Source: Flavobacterium sp. CF136
GTDB taxonomy: Bacteria > Bacteroidota > Bacteroidia > Flavobacteriales > Flavobacteriaceae
NCBI RefSeq assembly: GCF_000282055.1
Contig: NZ_AKJZ01000005.1
Coordinates: forward strand, 1 to 64,000
Direction: 5' to 3'
DNA: 64,000 bases
Shown: piece by piece, positions 43,957 through 52,793 of the stretch
Position numbering within the stretch: position 1 is the first letter of the stretch
Layout of the letters: each line of letters opens with the position of its first letter
Made by a program: the position numbers and the translations under genes
Notes under the pieces: generated by a model
What the model was told of the DNA's origin: nothing
Databases searched by the model: none
What the model saw: only the letters and a program-made list of their open reading frames with translations

Positions 43957-46900
43957 ATGAAAAAATGGAATTTAGTCCTTGTCGGACTGTTACTGCTTTC
44001 GCTTACCCGAATGTCAGCACAAGATTATTACATGACTGCACCTATTGGATATGGCAAAGCAGCGACTGGTGGAGGAAATGCGACACCAACTTTAGTAACC
44101 AACTTTACCGAATTAAGTAATGCCTTAACAGCATCTGGCCCGGGAGTGATCCTGATACAAGGCTCTATCCAAATCGATTATCTTAGTGTTCTTGCAACGA
44201 ACAAAACAATTCTTGGGTTACCAGGTTCCAAACTATACACAAATGATCAGACTTCAGGAAAATCAGGTATTTTATATTTTAAGCCAGGCACTAAAAATGT
44301 TATCATAAGAAATGTAACATTTGTTGGTCCAGGCGCATATGATTCAGACGGAAGGGACTGCCTTACATTTGATGGCGTTACTGATTGTTGGGTTGACCAC
44401 TGTGATTTTCAGGACGGAATGGATGGAAATTTTGACAACAAAGGAAACACAGATAACATCACTGTTTCATGGTGTAAATTTAGCTACAATAAAACACCTA
44501 AAGCAGGTGGTTCGGGAGGTACAAATGACCATCGTTTTAGCGACTTAATTGGTTCTAGTGCCACTAACTATCCACAAAACACAACTTCAGATACTCAATA
44601 TAGCATAACATGGCAATATTGCTGGTGGGCTGAAGGTTGTGTGGAGCGTCAGGTACGTGCCAGAAATGCTGAATTACATATGCTTAATTGTTATTGGAAT
44701 AGTTCTGTTGCCAATAAATGTATTGGTCTGGAAGATGGTAGTAATGGAAAAGGGACACAATGCTATGTCGAAGGAGGTGTTTTTGAAACCCCATCAACAA
44801 CAAAAAACATTGATGCATCCTATGGTGGCACACCTGATGTTACTGTTGTAGATTGCGTTGGAAACAATTTAGCTAATAATTCATCTACTGTTTCAAAACC
44901 CTCTTATTCCTACACGGCTTTGTCTTCATCATTGGTAAAAGCCGCATTAACAGGAAGTTGTGGTGCTGGTGCTACTTTGAATATAACCACTGCTGGTGTC
45001 ATATCTTCTTCTTGCAATAGTGGTACTCCTGTTGCACCAACATTATCACTTTCATCAGGTTCAACTTCTCAAAGTGTAGCTGTAAATAGTGCTATTTCAA
45101 ATATTACATATACTTATGGAGGTTCGGCTACCGGAGCTACAGTTACAGGATTACCTGCCGGTGTATCTTATTCCGTTAGCACTTCTGCAAAAACGGTTAC
45201 TATTAGCGGAACTCCAACTTCAGTTCAATCTGCTGCTTATACTGTTACGACTTCACAATCCAGTGGGAGCGCAGTATCATTATCAGGAACAATTACAACA
45301 GTTGCAAATGCTACCTTAGTATTAATAAGTGGCTCAACTAATCAATCCATTGTTTTAGGAAATCCAATCGCAACGATTGTATATACTTATGGAGGTTCAG
45401 CTACAGGAGCAGCAGTTACAGGATTACCTGCCGGAGTATCATATTCAGTAGACACATCTGCAAAAACGGTTACTATTAGTGGAACTCCAACTTCAGTTCA
45501 ATCTGCTGCTTATACTGTTACGACTTCACAATCAAGTGGAAGTGCAGTATCATTATCAGGAACAATTGCAACAGTTGCAGCTGCTAGCTTAACACTAACA
45601 AGCGGCTCAACTAATCAATCCATTGTTTTAGGAAATCCAATCGCAACGATTGTATATACTTATGGAGGTTCAGCTACCGGGGCAACAGTTACAGGATTAC
45701 CTGCCGGGGTATCATATTCAGTAGACACATCGGCAAAAACGGTTACTATTAGCGGAACTCCAACTTCAGTTCAATCTGCTGCTTATACCGTTACGACTTC
45801 ACAATCAATCGGAAATGCAGCATCATTATCAGGAACAATTACAACAGTTGCAACTGCTACCTTAGCATTTACAAGCGGCTCAACTAATCAATCCATTGCT
45901 TTAGGAAATCCAATCGCAACGATTGTATATACTTATGGAGGTTCAGCTACCGGAGCAACAGTTACAGGATTACCTGCCGGGGTATCATATTCAGTAAACA
46001 CATCGGCAAAAACTGTTACCATTAGTGGAACTCCAACTTCAGCAGTAACAAACGCTGCTTATACCGTTACAACTTCGCAATCAAGCGGAAATGCAGCATC
46101 GTTATCAGGAACAATTACGGCAATTGCATCTGTAACATTAGCGGTTCCTGCAAACATTACAGCTTCGGCTACTCAAACTTCAGCAACTATTAATTGGGGT
46201 GCTGTAGCCAACGCAACAGGTTATACTGTTAACTTATGCAGCAGCAGCACAACTTTAAGCAATGTAGTAATGTTATTAAATTCTACATCTGCAACATCTG
46301 CCGGCGTTTATACTTTAAACACTGGTGATCAATATAAAACCTCGTCAACTATTAGTACATCGAGTGCTTGCAGCCCTGCCGGATACACAAATACATATAG
46401 AAGTGGTTCTATTAACGACAATGTCTTAAAATTAGTAAATACTACTCGTGTATCTTCATTAGTGATAGGAGCAAAATCATCTGGCTCAACCGCAAGAAAT
46501 CTATTAGGTTACACCATAAATGGAGGTACTCAAATTGCTACGGGTATTACTCAATCCAGTGTTGCAACTTGTGGTGAATATGTAATCACCGGCTTAAACC
46601 TATTAGCTGGCGATCAAATTGCATTTGTGTTTGATGGTAATGTTCAAATCTCATACTTCATTGCAAAGGTAAGTAGCTCTGGTACCACTACATGTACTGA
46701 AACAAATGTTACAGGTACATCATATACTGCAACCGGGCTTTCAGCAAATACATCAATCTCATACCAGGTTAAAGCTACAAGCACTAGTTCTGCATACGTA
46801 AACAGTGCATATTCAACTGCTGTAAATATTACAACAAATAATAGCACAACAGCTCGCTATGCTGCTATGGAAACCGAAAATATTTCAAAACCAGAATTTC

Positions 46901-47118
46901 AATGTTATCCAACACTAGTGGAAAACGAAATACAAATTTCACTTCCGGAAACTGGCAATGCAACAATTACAATTTTTGATCTTACTGGTCATAAATTAAT
47001 GACCGTTGCAACTAAAGAAAGAAATACAACCTTAGACCTTTCTTCTTTAAAACATGGAGTATATATTGTATCCGTTTTCCAAAACAAAAACTTCGTGCAA
47101 CGTATTATTAAAAAATAA
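43957..47118 (+). CDS. Multidomain secreted pectate lyase (PL1) with tandem Ig-like repeats and T9SS domain
   Basis: The 1053-residue protein starts with a signal peptide (about 1-21). The PL1 parallel beta-helix follows (about 25-350), with NVIIRNVTFVGPGAYDSDGRDCLTFDGVTDCWVDHCDF and the catalytic-site WAEGCVERQVRARNAELHMLNCYW; Ca2+-binding Asp lie in DFQDGMDGNFDNK. It should cleave polygalacturonate by beta-elimination. Residues about 363-727 are four tandem Ig-like repeats of 91-92 residues. Then comes an FN3 domain split by a roughly 145-residue insert (about 763-908). The end (CYPTLVENEIQISLPETGNA ... KNFVQRIIKK) is a T9SS type-A sorting domain. The DNA of the repeats is nearly identical, pointing to recent duplication. 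Confidence 0.92.
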   Translation: MKKWNLVLVGLLLLSLTRMSAQDYYMTAPIGYGKAATGGGNATPTLVTNFTELSNALTASGPGVILIQGSIQIDYLSVLATNKTILGLPGSKLYTNDQTSGKSGILYFKPGTKNVIIRNVTFVGPGAYDSDGRDCLTFDGVTDCWVDHCDFQDGMDGNFDNKGNTDNITVSWCKFSYNKTPKAGGSGGTNDHRFSDLIGSSATNYPQNTTSDTQYSITWQYCWWAEGCVERQVRARNAELHMLNCYWNSSVANKCIGLEDGSNGKGTQCYVEGGVFETPSTTKNIDASYGGTPDVTVVDCVGNNLANNSSTVSKPSYSYTALSSSLVKAALTGSCGAGATLNITTAGVISSSCNSGTPVAPTLSLSSGSTSQSVAVNSAISNITYTYGGSATGATVTGLPAGVSYSVSTSAKTVTISGTPTSVQSAAYTVTTSQSSGSAVSLSGTITTVANATLVLISGSTNQSIVLGNPIATIVYTYGGSATGAAVTGLPAGVSYSVDTSAKTVTISGTPTSVQSAAYTVTTSQSSGSAVSLSGTIATVAAASLTLTSGSTNQSIVLGNPIATIVYTYGGSATGATVTGLPAGVSYSVDTSAKTVTISGTPTSVQSAAYTVTTSQSIGNAASLSGTITTVATATLAFTSGSTNQSIALGNPIATIVYTYGGSATGATVTGLPAGVSYSVNTSAKTVTISGTPTSAVTNAAYTVTTSQSSGNAASLSGTITAIASVTLAVPANITASATQTSATINWGAVANATGYTVNLCSSSTTLSNVVMLLNSTSATSAGVYTLNTGDQYKTSSTISTSSACSPAGYTNTYRSGSINDNVLKLVNTTRVSSLVIGAKSSGSTARNLLGYTINGGTQIATGITQSSVATCGEYVITGLNLLAGDQIAFVFDGNVQISYFIAKVSSSGTTTCTETNVTGTSYTATGLSANTSISYQVKATSTSSAYVNSAYSTAVNITTNNSTTARYAAMETENISKPEFQCYPTLVENEIQISLPETGNATITIFDLTGHKLMTVATKERNTTLDLSSLKHGVYIVSVFQNKNFVQRIIKK
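45043..46137 (+). repeat. Four tandem 273-bp coding repeats within the PL1 lyase
   Basis: Units begin at 45043, 45316, 45589 and 45862; the first three are 273 bp (91 codons) and the last gains one codon. Each has TYTYGGSATGA, TGLPAGVSYSV and SAKTVTISGTPTS in the same order. Units 2 and 3 are the most alike at DNA level. This repeat is prone to copy-number change by recombination. Confidence 0.92.
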
Positions 47119-47141
47119 TCAACTAAAAAATTATCCACATC

Positions 47142-47169
47142 AAAGGCGCTTCTTCGGAGGCGCCTTTTA
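47142..47169 (+). terminator. Terminator of the PL1 lyase gene
   Basis: AAAGGCGC / GCGCCTTT stem with a TTCTTCGGAG loop, followed by TATTTT, 23 bp after the stop codon. Confidence 0.82.
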
Positions 47170-47344
47170 TTTTGAAAAAAAACTCAGCCTTGTTTTAGCT
47201 CAACATTAATCTTTGGCTAAAGCTCTTGATTACTCCATTTTATTATTCTGCGAAAGCTGGAAACCATTCAAAATTCCTAACTTTAAAATCTTAAACCGTC
47301 AAAAAATAACTATTTTTGTTTACCGAACATTTCAAAATTCAAAA

Positions 47345-48505
47345 ATGAAAATACTACTCCTCGGTTCAGGCGAATTAGGCAAAGAATTTGTCATTGCAGC
47401 ACAACGAATCGGTCAAACCATAATCGCTGTTGACAGTTACGAAAATGCTCCTGCAATGCAGGTTGCTCACGGTTTTGAAGTCATTAACATGCTCGACGGT
47501 GAAGTTCTCGACCGAATCGTAGCCAAACACAAACCCGACTTTATAGTTCCGGAAATAGAAGCCATTCGAACTGAACGCTTTTACGATTACGAAAAACAGG
47601 GAATTACCGTAGTTCCTTCTGCAAAAGCGGCCAATTTCACCATGAATCGTAAAGCCATTCGTGATTTAGCTTCAAAAGAACTTGGACTAAAAACTGCTAA
47701 ATATCAATACGCAACTTCCGCTGAAGAACTGCAAAAAGCCGTTCAGGAAGTTGGAATTCCATGCGTTGTAAAACCTTTAATGTCATCCTCCGGAAAAGGA
47801 CAATCAACCATTAAAACAGAAGATGACATCGAGAAAGCCTGGCAATATGCCGTTGCTGGTTCACGTGGCGATGTTATTGAAGTTATTGTAGAAGCTTTTG
47901 TAGATTTCCATTCGGAGATTACTCTTTTAACGATTACTCAAAATAATAATCCAACGTTGTTTTGTGCGCCAATTGGGCATAGACAGGAACGCGGTGATTA
48001 TCAGGAAAGCTGGCAGCCGGCAAAAGTTTCCGAAGCCGATTTGCACGAAGCGCAGGATATGGCCGAAAAAATTACCGAAGCACTTGGCGGAGCAGGACTT
48101 TTTGGCGTTGAATTTTTTCTGACCAATAATGGTGTCTATTTCTCTGAACTTTCTCCCCGCCCGCACGATACCGGAATGGTAACATTGGCCGGAACTCAGA
48201 ATTTCAATGAATTCGAATTACATTTACGTGCCATTTTAAGTCTGCCAATTTTCGAAATTACGCTTGAAAAAGCCGGGGCAAGTGCCGTAATTTTAGCTTC
48301 AGAAGATTCTGCTAATCCAACTTTTACCGGAATCGAGAAAGTAGCTGCTTTACCAAAAACCGATTTCAGAATCTTCGGAAAACCAACTTCCAGACCTTAT
48401 CGCAGAATGGGAGTGGTTTTAAGTTATGATTCATTAGCATCTTCAATCGAAGAAGTGGTAGAACGCGCCAAAGCAACATCAAAATTAATAACTGTAAACT
48501 CTTAA
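47345..48505 (+). CDS. purT: Formate-dependent phosphoribosylglycinamide formyltransferase
   Basis: The 386-residue ATP-grasp enzyme makes formyl-GAR from GAR, formate and ATP in purine synthesis. The N-terminal [15 protein letters not shown] matches the family start. ATP-grasp parts include [15 protein letters not shown] (about residues 140-154), [28 protein letters not shown] (about 255-282) and ILSL. The longest frame begins 44 codons earlier, but that stretch is untypical and includes a TATTTTTG -7 element at 47311-47318, so the ATG at 47345 is used. It may be co-transcribed with the next two genes, which follow at 3 bp and then overlap by 1 bp. Confidence 0.95.
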   Translation: MKILLLGSGELGKEFVIAAQRIGQTIIAVDSYENAPAMQVAHGFEVINMLDGEVLDRIVAKHKPDFIVPEIEAIRTERFYDYEKQGITVVPSAKAANFTMNRKAIRDLASKELGLKTAKYQYATSAEELQKAVQEVGIPCVVKPLMSSSGKGQSTIKTEDDIEKAWQYAVAGSRGDVIEVIVEAFVDFHSEITLLTITQNNNPTLFCAPIGHRQERGDYQESWQPAKVSEADLHEAQDMAEKITEALGGAGLFGVEFFLTNNGVYFSELSPRPHDTGMVTLAGTQNFNEFELHLRAILSLPIFEITLEKAGASAVILASEDSANPTFTGIEKVAALPKTDFRIFGKPTSRPYRRMGVVLSYDSLASSIEEVVERAKATSKLITVNS

Positions 48506-48508
48506 AAA

Positions 48509-48826
48509 ATGAAAAAATTAGTATTTCTAGTATTGTTATTTGTCGGCATTTCGATGCAGGCCCAAGATAAAAAAAAGATCGAAAAACCTCAAATCGTTGA
48601 AGTTTCCTGCGGGGAATGCCAATTTGGAATGGAAGGTAAAAGTTGTGATTTAGCCGTTCGTATTGACGGAAAAACCTATTTTGTTGACGGAACTACAATT
48701 CACGATCATGGTGATGCCCATGCCAAAAATGGTTTTTGTAATGCAATCAGAAAAGCTTCTGTTACCGGAGAAATTATCGGAAATCGTTTTAAAGCAACTT
48801 CATTTACTTTAATCGCAGAAAAATAA
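48509..48826 (+). CDS. DUF6370 family secreted protein
   Basis: The 105-residue product has a signal peptide (MKKLVFLVLLFVGISMQAQ) and a small domain with the pattern VSCGECQFGMEGKSCDLAVRIDGKTYFVDG (about residues 31-60) and HDHGDAHAKNGFCNAIRKA (about 67-85). The Cys (CGEC, KSC, GFC) and His/Asp-rich segment suggest a metal- or redox-related periplasmic role. That is inference: the family has no assigned function that I know of. The start lies 3 bp after purT, and the stop overlaps the start of the Crp-like gene by one base, so all three are likely one transcript. Confidence 0.8.
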   Translation: MKKLVFLVLLFVGISMQAQDKKKIEKPQIVEVSCGECQFGMEGKSCDLAVRIDGKTYFVDGTTIHDHGDAHAKNGFCNAIRKASVTGEIIGNRFKATSFTLIAEK

Positions 48827-49401
48827 TGGCATTGATTCTCGAAAATATTGCCAAACATGTTTCGCTGACTCCGGAAGAACAGACACTTTTTTTATCTAAA
48901 ACAGAATCTCATACTTACAAAGCCAAAACCATTTTATTGAATGCCGGCGAAGTTTGTAAACATTCGTATTTTGTAAATTCCGGAATTTTAAGAAGTTTCA
49001 ACATCAATGATAATATTGTCGAGCATGTTCTCGCATTTTCTTGTTCAGGCTGGTGGATGAGCGATATGTACAGTTACTTTTCGCAAAAACCCGGGCAACT
49101 ATTTATTGAAGTTCTGGAAGATGCAGAAGTAGTCTCACTTTCCAAAGAAAATCAGGAACAATTGTATCTGGAGATTCCAAAATTAGAACGTTTTTTTAGA
49201 ATATTAATCGAAAATTCATTAGTAGCGAATCAACAAAGATTAATGGATAATTTAAGTTTATCCGCTGAAGAGCGTTTTGAAAAGTTCTGTGCTAAATATC
49301 CAACACTGGTTTATAAAGTTCCTCAAAAACAAATCGCTTCTTTTATTGGCGTTACACCTGAGTTTTTCAGCAAAATGAAAGCCAGGCTTTTGAAAAAATA
49401 G
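48826..49401 (+). CDS. Crp/Fnr family transcription regulator
   Basis: The 191-residue protein has an N-terminal cyclic-nucleotide-binding-like domain (about 20-110: TYKAKTILLNAGEVCKHSYFVNSGILRSF) followed by a dimer helix and a C-terminal helix-turn-helix (PQKQIASFIGVTPEFFSKMKARL, about 165-187). The phosphate-binding cassette arginine of classic Crp is not obvious, so the ligand is uncertain. In Bacteroidota such short Crp-like regulators often respond to unknown signals. It overlaps the DUF6370 gene by one base and is followed by a terminator shared with aceA. Confidence 0.9.
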   Translation: MALILENIAKHVSLTPEEQTLFLSKTESHTYKAKTILLNAGEVCKHSYFVNSGILRSFNINDNIVEHVLAFSCSGWWMSDMYSYFSQKPGQLFIEVLEDAEVVSLSKENQEQLYLEIPKLERFFRILIENSLVANQQRLMDNLSLSAEERFEKFCAKYPTLVYKVPQKQIASFIGVTPEFFSKMKARLLKK

Positions 49402-49446
49402 TCTTTTTATTTTACTGAAACCTAATATTATAATTGGTAAAAGTTT

Positions 49447-49479
49447 AAAAACCAGTTCAATATAGAACTGGTTTTTTTT
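49447..49479. terminator. Bidirectional terminator between the Crp-like gene and aceA
   Basis: AAAACCAGTTC / GAACTGGTTTTTTTT hairpin with a 6-nt loop, flanked by A and T runs. It suits both convergent genes. Confidence 0.88.
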
Positions 49480-49486
49480 AATTGAA

Positions 49487-50767
49487 TTAAAATTGCTCAA
49501 CCTCAGTAGAATGTTTCATTGCCGTAGTTGTTGATTTACCAATTGTAACCGTATTTTGAACTGCATCAAAATAAGAAGTTCCAACAAATGCCTGATGTTT
49601 TACAGCTCTGAATCCGTTTTTCTGCAAAGCAAATTCTCTTTCCTGCAATTCAGAGTAGCCTGCCATACCGCGTTCTTTATACGCTTTAGATAATTCGAAC
49701 ATGCTCGTGTTCAAAGCATGAAAACCTGCTAAAGTGATAAACTGGAATTTGTATCCCATAGCAGCCAGATCTTCTCTAAAAGTTTCCATTTCTTTTACTG
49801 ATAATTTCGCAGCCCAGTTAAAAGAAGGCGAACAATTGTAAGCCAGCATTTTATCCGGGAATTGTTTTTTCATGGCATCTGCAAACTTTTTAGCATAAAC
49901 CAAATCAGGATTACTGGTTTCCATCCAAATTAAATCAGCATACGGTGCATAACTCAAACCTCTCGCAATTCCCTGATCGATTCCGCTTTTTACGTAGAAA
50001 AAGCCTTCGTTTGTTTTTTCGCCCGTAATAAATTTAGCATCTCTCGGATCGGCATCACTGGTCAGTAAATTAGCGGCATCGGCATCGGTTCTTGCTACTA
50101 TCAAAGTTGAAACTCCCATAACATCTGAAGCCAAACGCGCGGCAATCAATTTATTAATTGCTTCCTGAGTCGGCACCAAAACCTTTCCTCCCAGATGCCC
50201 GCATTTTTTAGCAGAACTTAACTGATCTTCAAAATGAACTCCGGATGCTCCCGCTTCGATCATAGATTTCATTAATTCGAAAGCATTTAAATTTCCTCCA
50301 AAACCAGCTTCGGCATCGGCTACAATTGGAACCAGATAATCTTTTTTATCTTCAACTTCATTTACGGTTTGAATTTGATCAGCCCGTAATAAAGCATTAT
50401 TAATTTTTTTAACCACCATCGGTACACTATTTACCGGATAAAGCGATTGGTCCGGGTACATTTCTCCAGCCAGATTCGCATCGGCAGCTACTTGCCAGCC
50501 ACTTAAATAAATCGCTTCTAAACCCGCATCAACTTCCTGAATTGCCTGATTTCCGGTTAGCGCTCCCAATCCAGCTACATAATCCTGACTTTTTAACTTT
50601 CTCCATAATTTTTGTGCTCCCATTTTGGCAATAGAATGCTCAATTTGATAAGAACCCTGAAGCGTCACCACTTCTGTAGCCGTATAAGGACGTTCAACAC
50701 CTTTCCATCTCGGGTTCGTAATCCAATCGTTAATCAATTCCTGAATTCTGTCTTCTGTTGTTTTCAT
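49487..50767 (-). CDS. aceA: Isocitrate lyase
   Basis: The 426-residue enzyme cleaves isocitrate to succinate and glyoxylate, the first step of the glyoxylate bypass. The active-site signature KKCGH lies in [13 protein letters not shown] (about residues 185-197). Metal and substrate residues are in [12 protein letters not shown] (about 145-156) and [11 protein letters not shown] (about 222-232). Length and motif fit the bacterial aceA class. It follows aceB in the same direction after about 214 bp that contain an inverted repeat. Mg2+-dependent; cytoplasmic. Needed for growth on acetate or fatty acids. Confidence 0.97.
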   Translation of the reverse strand: MKTTEDRIQELINDWITNPRWKGVERPYTATEVVTLQGSYQIEHSIAKMGAQKLWRKLKSQDYVAGLGALTGNQAIQEVDAGLEAIYLSGWQVAADANLAGEMYPDQSLYPVNSVPMVVKKINNALLRADQIQTVNEVEDKKDYLVPIVADAEAGFGGNLNAFELMKSMIEAGASGVHFEDQLSSAKKCGHLGGKVLVPTQEAINKLIAARLASDVMGVSTLIVARTDADAANLLTSDADPRDAKFITGEKTNEGFFYVKSGIDQGIARGLSYAPYADLIWMETSNPDLVYAKKFADAMKKQFPDKMLAYNCSPSFNWAAKLSVKEMETFREDLAAMGYKFQFITLAGFHALNTSMFELSKAYKERGMAGYSELQEREFALQKNGFRAVKHQAFVGTSYFDAVQNTVTIGKSTTTAMKHSTEVEQF

Positions 50768-50816
50768 AAATAATATAGTTATAAGTGGTTAGTAAAGCAT
50801 TTTTCTTTTCTTTGAG

Positions 50817-50964
50817 TTTAAAATTTTAACACATAGAGGCATAGTTTTTCTTTATGGTTAAAGGCATTTCACTTGTCTGAATACACACAGCTATGTGTGA
50901 AAATCTAGATTTTTTTAAACACCTTTCTTTTTAAATTTTAATACTATGTTTCTATGTGTTAAAG
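50817..50964. repeat. Nested inverted repeats between aceB and aceA
   Basis: The outer arms are TTTTAACACATAGAGGCATA (about 50824-50843) and TATGTTTCTATGTGTTAAAG (about 50945-50964), inverted with a few mismatches. A short perfect hairpin CACACA-GCTA-TGTGTG lies between them at about 50885-50900. The element could cap or attenuate the aceB transcript before aceA. Similar 'CACATAG' sequences are common in flavobacterial intergenic DNA. Confidence 0.65.
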
Positions 50965-50981
50965 AATAAATCCAATGATTG

Positions 50982-52583
50982 TTATAAATATTTGTAACAC
51001 GGAATCGTCAAAAAGTCAACAAAATCAGTATTTACAACCAATCTTTCCAATACTTTTTCTGCCAAAGGAAATTGACGTTTTTCGTAATTTTCTTCACCTA
51101 GTTCCGTTTTTATTTTATTGAATTCATCTAAAGCCAATTCGTGATAATATGCCAGGTTCAATTGTTCCCCATTATCCAAAACCACTTTATTCTGAAGCCA
51201 TTGCCACAATTGCGATCTCGAAATTTCGGCAGTTGCAGCGTCTTCCATCAAGTTGTGTAAAGCAGCTGCACCCTGACCGTTGAGCCACGAAGCGAGATAC
51301 AAAACTCCAACATTGATGTTTTTTCGAACACCATTTTCTGTAATGATTCCAATTGGTGGTTCGATCAAATCAGCTTCTGTTATTTTGCGATGTTCTCTTT
51401 TAATATGAATTTGATTTGGAGTTGGCATTCCTTCATCAAAAACTGCTTTTGCCAGCGAAACCAAATCCGGATGTGCCACCCAGGTTCCGTCGTGACCATT
51501 TCGAACTTCACGTTCTTTGTCTGTTTTTACTTTTGCAAAAGCAGCGGCATTGGCTTCTTCATTATTTTTAATCGGAATCTGCGCTGCCATACCACCAATT
51601 GCATGAATACCACGTTTATGACATCTCTGAATTACCAGATTCGAATACGCATTCATAAAAGGCGAAGTCATATTTACCTGATCACGATCCGGAACAATGA
51701 ACTTTGGATTCTTGCGAAATTTCTTGATGTACGAGAAAATGTAATCCCAACGCCCACAATTCAATCCTACAATATGTTCTTTCAGTTCGTAGATGATTTC
51801 ATCCAATTGAAAACTCGCTGTTATAGTTTCAATAAGTAGAGTAACTTTGATTGTACCACGTGACAGTTTTAAATAATCCTCAGTAAAATCAATTACATTA
51901 TTCCACCAGCGTGCTTCCAGATAATGTTCCAATTTTGGAATGTAGAAATACGGCCCGGAATTATTTTCCAACAACTTTTTATGATTATGAAAAACATACA
52001 ATCCAAAATCTATTAGAGAACCTGAAACTTCTTTTCCTTCAATTAAAAGATGTTTTTCCGGTAAATGCAAACCTCTCGGACGTATAATCAGCGTTGCAAT
52101 CTTCTCATTTAATTGATATGTTTTATTTTTTGAAGTATCAGTATGAGAAATTGTTTTATTGACTGCATCTATTAAATTCATTTGCCCTTCCATCAAATTT
52201 TGCCAGGTTGGCGAAGTACTGTCTTCAAAATCGGCCATAAATGTTTTTGCTCCTGAATTCAGGGCATTGATAATCATTTTACGATCGACTGGTCCGGTAA
52301 TCTCAACTCTGCGATCTAATAAATCTTTCGGAATTTCTCCAGCCATCCAATTACTTTCTCTGATGGTTTTGGTTTCTGAAGGAAAAATTGGCATGACACC
52401 CTGATCAAAAGCCGTTTGTTTTTGTTCTCGCTGTAACAATAACAGCTTTCGTTGCGATTCGAATTTTCGATGCAAATCGGTTATAAAAACAATCGCTTCT
52501 TCTGTCCAAATGTTCGGATAAGAAAGGTTCTTTTCGGCTAAAAATTCCATTGCCGTTTCGGTAATCTCTAATTGGTTTTTCAT
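50982..52583 (-). CDS. aceB: Malate synthase A
   Basis: The 533-residue enzyme condenses glyoxylate and acetyl-CoA to malate, the second step of the glyoxylate bypass. Recognisable parts are FMADFEDSTSPTWQNLMEGQ (about residues 112-131), IIRPRGLHLPEKH (about 160-172), LLIETITASFQLDEIIYELK (about 241-260), GLNCGRWDYIFSYIK (about 265-279) and the C-terminal catalytic Asp region VLYLASWLNGQGAAALHNLMEDAATAEISRSQLWQW. A start ten codons earlier at 52613 is also open; MKNQLEITETAMEF is the usual family N-terminus. It is divergent from a RamB-like regulator. Confidence 0.95.
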   Translation of the reverse strand: MKNQLEITETAMEFLAEKNLSYPNIWTEEAIVFITDLHRKFESQRKLLLLQREQKQTAFDQGVMPIFPSETKTIRESNWMAGEIPKDLLDRRVEITGPVDRKMIINALNSGAKTFMADFEDSTSPTWQNLMEGQMNLIDAVNKTISHTDTSKNKTYQLNEKIATLIIRPRGLHLPEKHLLIEGKEVSGSLIDFGLYVFHNHKKLLENNSGPYFYIPKLEHYLEARWWNNVIDFTEDYLKLSRGTIKVTLLIETITASFQLDEIIYELKEHIVGLNCGRWDYIFSYIKKFRKNPKFIVPDRDQVNMTSPFMNAYSNLVIQRCHKRGIHAIGGMAAQIPIKNNEEANAAAFAKVKTDKEREVRNGHDGTWVAHPDLVSLAKAVFDEGMPTPNQIHIKREHRKITEADLIEPPIGIITENGVRKNINVGVLYLASWLNGQGAAALHNLMEDAATAEISRSQLWQWLQNKVVLDNGEQLNLAYYHELALDEFNKIKTELGEENYEKRQFPLAEKVLERLVVNTDFVDFLTIPCYKYL

Positions 52584-52725
52584 AGCTGCAAATTTTATTT
52601 TTCCATTGTTCATATGTTATCGCTACAAATGCATTTTATGTCTTTAAAAACATTTTTAATTAATAGCAATTTCATAGCTAATAAGTTTTACACTACAATG
52701 TTATGAAAAAGTTTTTTACAAAACA

Positions 52726-52739
52726 AGCGAACGTTCGCT
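52726..52739. promoter_or_regulatory. Perfect 14-bp palindrome, candidate operator
   Basis: AGCGAACGTTCGCT is a complete palindrome between aceB and the divergent regulator gene. It lies 19 bp upstream of the regulator's -33 element and about 143 bp upstream of the aceB start. It stands out as GC-rich against AT-rich surroundings. Binding by the neighbouring regulator is inferred from position. Confidence 0.6.
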
Positions 52740-52757
52740 AAATATTAAAAATAATTT

Positions 52758-52789
52758 TTTGGCGTTTATTTTTTAAATGGTTATATTTG
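52758..52789 (+). promoter_or_regulatory. Promoter of the RamB-like regulator
   Basis: TTTG at 52758-52761 and TATATTTG at 52782-52789 are 20 bp apart, a close match to the Bacteroidota promoter. The ATG begins 4 nt after the -7 element, so the transcript would be leaderless or nearly so. Confidence 0.65.
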
Positions 52790-52793
52790 AATT

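Noticed and set aside
45089..45319. Frame-shifted 76-residue ORF in the PL1 repeats, and other ORFs overlapping large genes
   Set aside because: They are out-of-frame shadows of strongly supported genes, with no own promoter or protein features.
45043..46137. CRISPR-like or IS-derived repeat array
   Set aside because: The repeats are 273 bp, in frame, without spacers, and encode Ig-like protein domains.
47213..47344. 44-codon N-terminal extension of purT
   Set aside because: The stretch includes a -7 element and does not resemble the family; [12 protein letters not shown] is the expected start.
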